Origin: Globodera rostochiensis
Lineage: Eukaryota; Nematoda; Chromadorea; Rhabditida; Heteroderidae
Direction of reading: 5' to 3'
Assembly (NCBI GenBank): GCA_018350325.1
Contig: JAEVLN010000007.1
Coordinates: forward strand, 1 to 64,000
DNA length: 64,000 nt
Below, one piece after another: positions 60,291 through 64,000 of the stretch. Below the pieces are notes generated by a model, which was not told the DNA's origin, made no database searches, and saw only the letters and a program-made list of their open reading frames with translations. Positions within the stretch are counted from its first letter, which is position 1; each line of letters starts with the position of its first letter. The translations under genes and the position numbers were made by a program.

Positions 60291-62981
60291 AATTACTCTC
60301 GTCGTCTGACTCTCTCTTTTTAGCACACTATTTCTTCAAAAATAAAATAACCAAAAAATTATTAGATGGGGTGCGTTGATGACCAAATTACTCTAACCGT
60401 CTGACTCTCTCTTTTTAGCACACTATTTCTTCAAAAAATAAAATGTTCAAAAAAGTAACCAAAAAATTATTAGATGGGGTGCGTTGATGACCAAATTACT
60501 CTAACCGTCTGACTCTCTCTTTTTAACACACTATTTCTTCAAAAAATAAAATGTTCAATTAAAACAATTTTTAGATGTGCCCAAATTACTCTCGTCGTCT
60601 GACTCTCTCTTTTTAGCATACTATTTCTTAAAAAATAAAATATTCAGAAACGAAACTAAAAAAATTTTTAGATGGGGTGCGTTGATGCCAAATTACTCTC
60701 GTCGTCTGACTCTCTCTTTTTAGCATACTATTTCTTCAAAAAATAAAATATTCAGAAACGAAACTAAAAAAATTTTTAGATGGGTGCGTTGATGCCAAAT
60801 TACTCTTGTCGTCTGACTCTCTCTTTTTAGCATACTATTTCTTCAAAAAATAAAATATTCAGAAACGAAACTAAAAAAATTTTTAGATGGGGTGCGTTGA
60901 TGCCAAATTACTCTCGTCGTCTGACTCTCTCTTTTTAGCATACTATTTCTTCAAAAAATAAAATATTCAGAAACGAAACTAAAACAATTTTTAGATGGGG
61001 TGCGTTGATGATCATTACTCTAACCGTCTGACTCTCTCTTTTTAGCACATTTCTTCAAAAATAAAATAACCAAAAAATTATTAGATGGGGTGCGTTGATG
61101 ACCAAATTACTCTAACCGTCTGACTCTCTCTTTTTAGCACACTATTTCTTCAAAAAATAAAATGTTCAAAAAAGTAACCAAAAAATTATTAGATGGGGTG
61201 CGTTGATGACCAAATTACTCTAACCGTCTGACTCTCTCTTTTTAACACACTATTTCTTCAAAAAATAAAATGTTCAATTAAAACAATTTTTAGATGTGCC
61301 CAAATTACTCTCGTCGTCTGACTCTCTCTTTTTAGCATACTATTTCTTAAAAAATAAAATATTCAGAAACGAAACTAAAAAAATTTTTAGATGGGGTGCG
61401 TTGATGCCAAATTACTCTCGTCGTCTGACTCTCTCTTTTTAGCATACTATTTCTTCAAAAAATAAAATATTCAGAAACGAAACTAAAAAAAATTTTTAGA
61501 TGGGTGCGTTGATGCCAAATTACTCTCGTCGTCTGACTCTCTCTTTTTAGCATACTATTTCTTCAAAAAATAAAATATTCAGAAACGAAACTAAAAAAAT
61601 TTTTAGATGGGGTGCGTTGATGCCAAATTACTCTCGTCGTCTGACTCTCTCTTTTTAGCATACTATTTCTTCAAAAAATAAAATATTCAGAAACGAAACT
61701 AAAACAATTTTTAGATGGGGTGCGTTGATGATCATTACTCTAACCGTCTGACTCTCTCTTTTTAGCACATTTCTTCAAAAAATAAAACGTTAAAAAAAAA
61801 CTAAAAAATTATTAGATGGGGTGCGTTGATGACCTAATTACTCTAACCGTCTGACTCTCTCTTTTTAGCACACTATTTCTTCAAAAAATAAAATGCTCAA
61901 AAAAGTAACTAAAAAATTATTAGATGGGGTGCGTTGATGACCAAATTACTCTAACCGTCTGACTCTTTCATTTTAACACACTATTTCTTCAAAAAATAAA
62001 ATGTTCAAAAAAGTAACTAAAAAATTATTAGATGGGGTGCGTTGATGACCAAATTACTCTAACCGTCTGACTCTTTCATTTTAACACACTATTTCTTCAA
62101 AAAATAAAATGTTCAAAAAAGTAACTAAAAAATTATTAGATGGGGTGCGTTGATGACCAAATTACTCTAACCGTCTGACTTTTTCATTTTAACACACTAT
62201 TTCTTCAAAAAATAAAATGTTCAAAAAAGTAATTAAAACAATTTTTAGATGTGCCCAAATTACTCTCGTCGTCTGACTCTCTCTTTTTAGCATACTATTT
62301 CTTCAAAAAATAAAATATTCAGAAACGAAACTAAAAAAATTTTTAGATGGGTGCGTTGATGCCAAATTACTCTAACCGTCTGACTCTCTCTTTTTAGCAC
62401 ACTATTTCTTCAAAAAATAAAATATTCAGAAACGAAACTAAAACAATTTTTTAGATGGGTGCGTTGATGCCCAAATTACTGTCGTCGTCTGACTCTCTCT
62501 TTTTAGCACACTATTTCTTTAAAAAATAAAATATTCAAAAAAGTAACTAAAAAATTATTAGATGGGGTGCGTTGATGACCAAATTACTCTCGTCGTCTGA
62601 CTCTCTCTTTTTAGCACACTATTTCTTCAAAAAATAAAATATTCAAAAAAGAAACTAAAACAATTTAGATGGGGTGCGCTGATGCCCAAATTACTCTCGT
62701 CGTCTGACTCTCTCTTTTTAGCGCACTATTTCTTCAAAAAATAAAATGTTCAAAAAAGTGACTAAAAAATTATTAGATGGGGTGCGTTGATGACCAAATT
62801 ACTCTAACCGTCTGACTCTTTCATTTTAACACACTATTTCTTCAAAAAATAAAATGTTCAAAAAATAAACTAAAACAATTTTTAGATGTGCCCAAATTAC
62901 TCTCGTCGTCTGACTCTCTCTTTTTAGCATACTATTTCTTCAAAAAATAAAATATTCAGAAACGAAACTAAAACAATTTTT
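60291..62981 (-). repeat. Satellite array 5, inverted orientation
   Basis: About 26 monomers of the same family, read on the minus strand. On the + strand GTCTGACTCTCTCTTTTTAG and TAGATGGGGTGCGTTGATG recur. Both main types are present (CTAACCGTCTGAC and CTCGTCGTCTGAC). A block of about 0.71-0.72 kb starting near 60,300 is repeated from about 61,020, for example the truncated unit ATGATCATTACTCTAACC at 61,018 and 61,728. The junction-type monomer of array 4 is absent, so this array expanded separately. Confidence 0.95.
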
Positions 62982-62991
62982 TGAAAATTTT

Positions 62992-63175
62992 TGTCTTTAC
63001 AGTTTTTTTTATTTACATATTATTTAAAAATTGATACTGTTTTTTTATTTAAGTTAAAATTTATATTTTTAAAATTTTTAACATTCGTTTTAAGCTTTGC
63101 CTGATTATTTTTGTATTCGTTATAATTTATAGAATGTTTGTATGAATAAATCTTCTTTGAACTTTAATATTTTTT
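62992..63175 (+). repeat. Array-flanking repeat, copy right of array 5
   Basis: Counterpart of 15,388-15,600, in the same orientation, including GTCTTTACA, ATTGATACTGTTTTT, CTTTGCCTGA and AATCTT..TGAA. At this locus the satellite lies on its left and is inverted. Confidence 0.75.
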
Positions 63176-64000
63176 AACTAATAATTAATTTTAAATACAA
63201 AGAGCAATCATTAAAATATTTAGAGAAAATACTGAATTTACGAATACTAAGTAGAGCTCAAATTTAAATAAAATAAATACTGTAAATGAAAATAAAAAGT
63301 TGAAATAATTCAAAGGCAAAAAACGGAGTTCGTTCGCTAATTCGAGGCGGAGCCATGAGGATTGAAACTGTTTTAATATAATATTTTTCTAAATATTTAC
63401 ACCACAGCAAAAAAACCATATCTCCATTTTTTAAAAGGCAATTTTCTGAGCCTCCTCTACCGTCGCAATTTTGCGACGTAAACTTGGCATATTTCGAAAA
63501 AATTTACATTAATTGTTATATATGGTTCCAAATTAAATATAATAAAATAAAAAATGTGCGATATTTAGATTAAATAAAATCTAAATTAAAAAAATAAATT
63601 TAATATACTAAACCATAGATCAGCCTTAGACTAAACTCATTTGAGGAAAATGTTAAATTGCTCATGGATACACGATGAATGAAAGGGCAAAAAAACTTTG
63701 TAAACTGCAACGCAGCTATGAACTAAGCTAAAGTCGAGATTTTATTCCTAATGATTGTAACATGTAATAAGGCACTAAACCCAAAATTAAAACAATAAAA
63801 TAAAAAAACTAAAAATTCAAAAGAAAATAAATAATTTAAAAAAGGTTAATAATAAAAGATTGCGAATGGAAGAAAAATTAATTAAAGAATGAGTAAGTAA
63901 AATCGTTACAGAAGTTTTGGATTTATTTGACAAATTAATTTGAATGTTGAGAAAAAAATATCGATTGTGATTCAAAAAATATCTTATTTATTTGATAAAA
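63176..64000. other. AT-rich end of the window with a GC palindrome
   Basis: A-rich DNA. CGTCGCAATTTTGCGACG at 63,461-63,478 is an 8-bp perfect inverted repeat around TT, the only strong short palindrome in this part. A GC-richer patch at about 63,325-63,360 has no recognisable meaning. Confidence 0.55.

Noticed and set aside
15603..62981. CRISPR-like array (regular repeats with variable parts)
   Set aside because: The whole 107-bp unit is repeated with no unique spacers, in a eukaryote-like sequence; it is a satellite.

Overview
This window looks like gene-poor, very AT-rich nuclear DNA from a eukaryote, most likely an invertebrate animal. By eye it is roughly three quarters or more A+T. 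It carries a ~107-bp satellite in long arrays, cut-and-paste DNA transposon remnants with hAT-type ends, tRNA-like sequences and recent segmental duplications. No open frame could be tied to a known protein. The long open frames are mostly hydrophobic products of T-rich strands, or stop-poor passages through the satellite. I see no rRNA, intact tRNA gene, CRISPR array or bacterial operon structure. The species cannot be named from this sequence.

Layout. 1-13.0 kb is AT-rich unique-looking DNA with one dispersed repeat (3.56 kb, partner at 51.5 kb) and one CAG/CCAGCG-type microsatellite. 13.0-14.4 kb and 20.1-21.1 kb hold two copies of the same pair of repeat blocks in opposite order. The 13-kb locus also has a GC-rich hAT-like end, and a GC-rich island follows at 14.73 kb. 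The first satellite array is at 15.60-16.45 kb. A complete non-autonomous hAT-type element lies at 21,298-23,378 with an 8-bp target duplication. A second complete hAT-type element with its own 8-bp duplication is inserted inside it at 21,825-22,807.

The centre is a segmental duplication. A unit of about 4.88 kb occurs as copy A (about 31.5-36.26 kb, its left part of poor sequence quality with Ns), copy B (36.26-41.14 kb) and partial copy C (41.14-43.37 kb). Each complete unit carries a short satellite array of about five monomers and an ~830-bp foldback transposon. In copy C the short array has grown into a long higher-order array (42.86-47.41 kb, then 47.78-49.72 kb). Its diagnostic variant monomer carries the right-hand end of the ancestral short array. 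This gives a readable history: duplicate the unit, then expand the satellite in the last copy.

The right part is A-rich DNA with two small foldback elements (51.08 and 54.44 kb) and a fifth satellite array in the opposite orientation (60.29-62.98 kb). The sequence to the right of that array is also found just left of the first array at 15.4 kb.

No genes can be described as working together. The region behaves as repeat-driven heterochromatin-like or intronic/intergenic DNA. All coordinates and alignments here were made by eye, so identities are qualitative.
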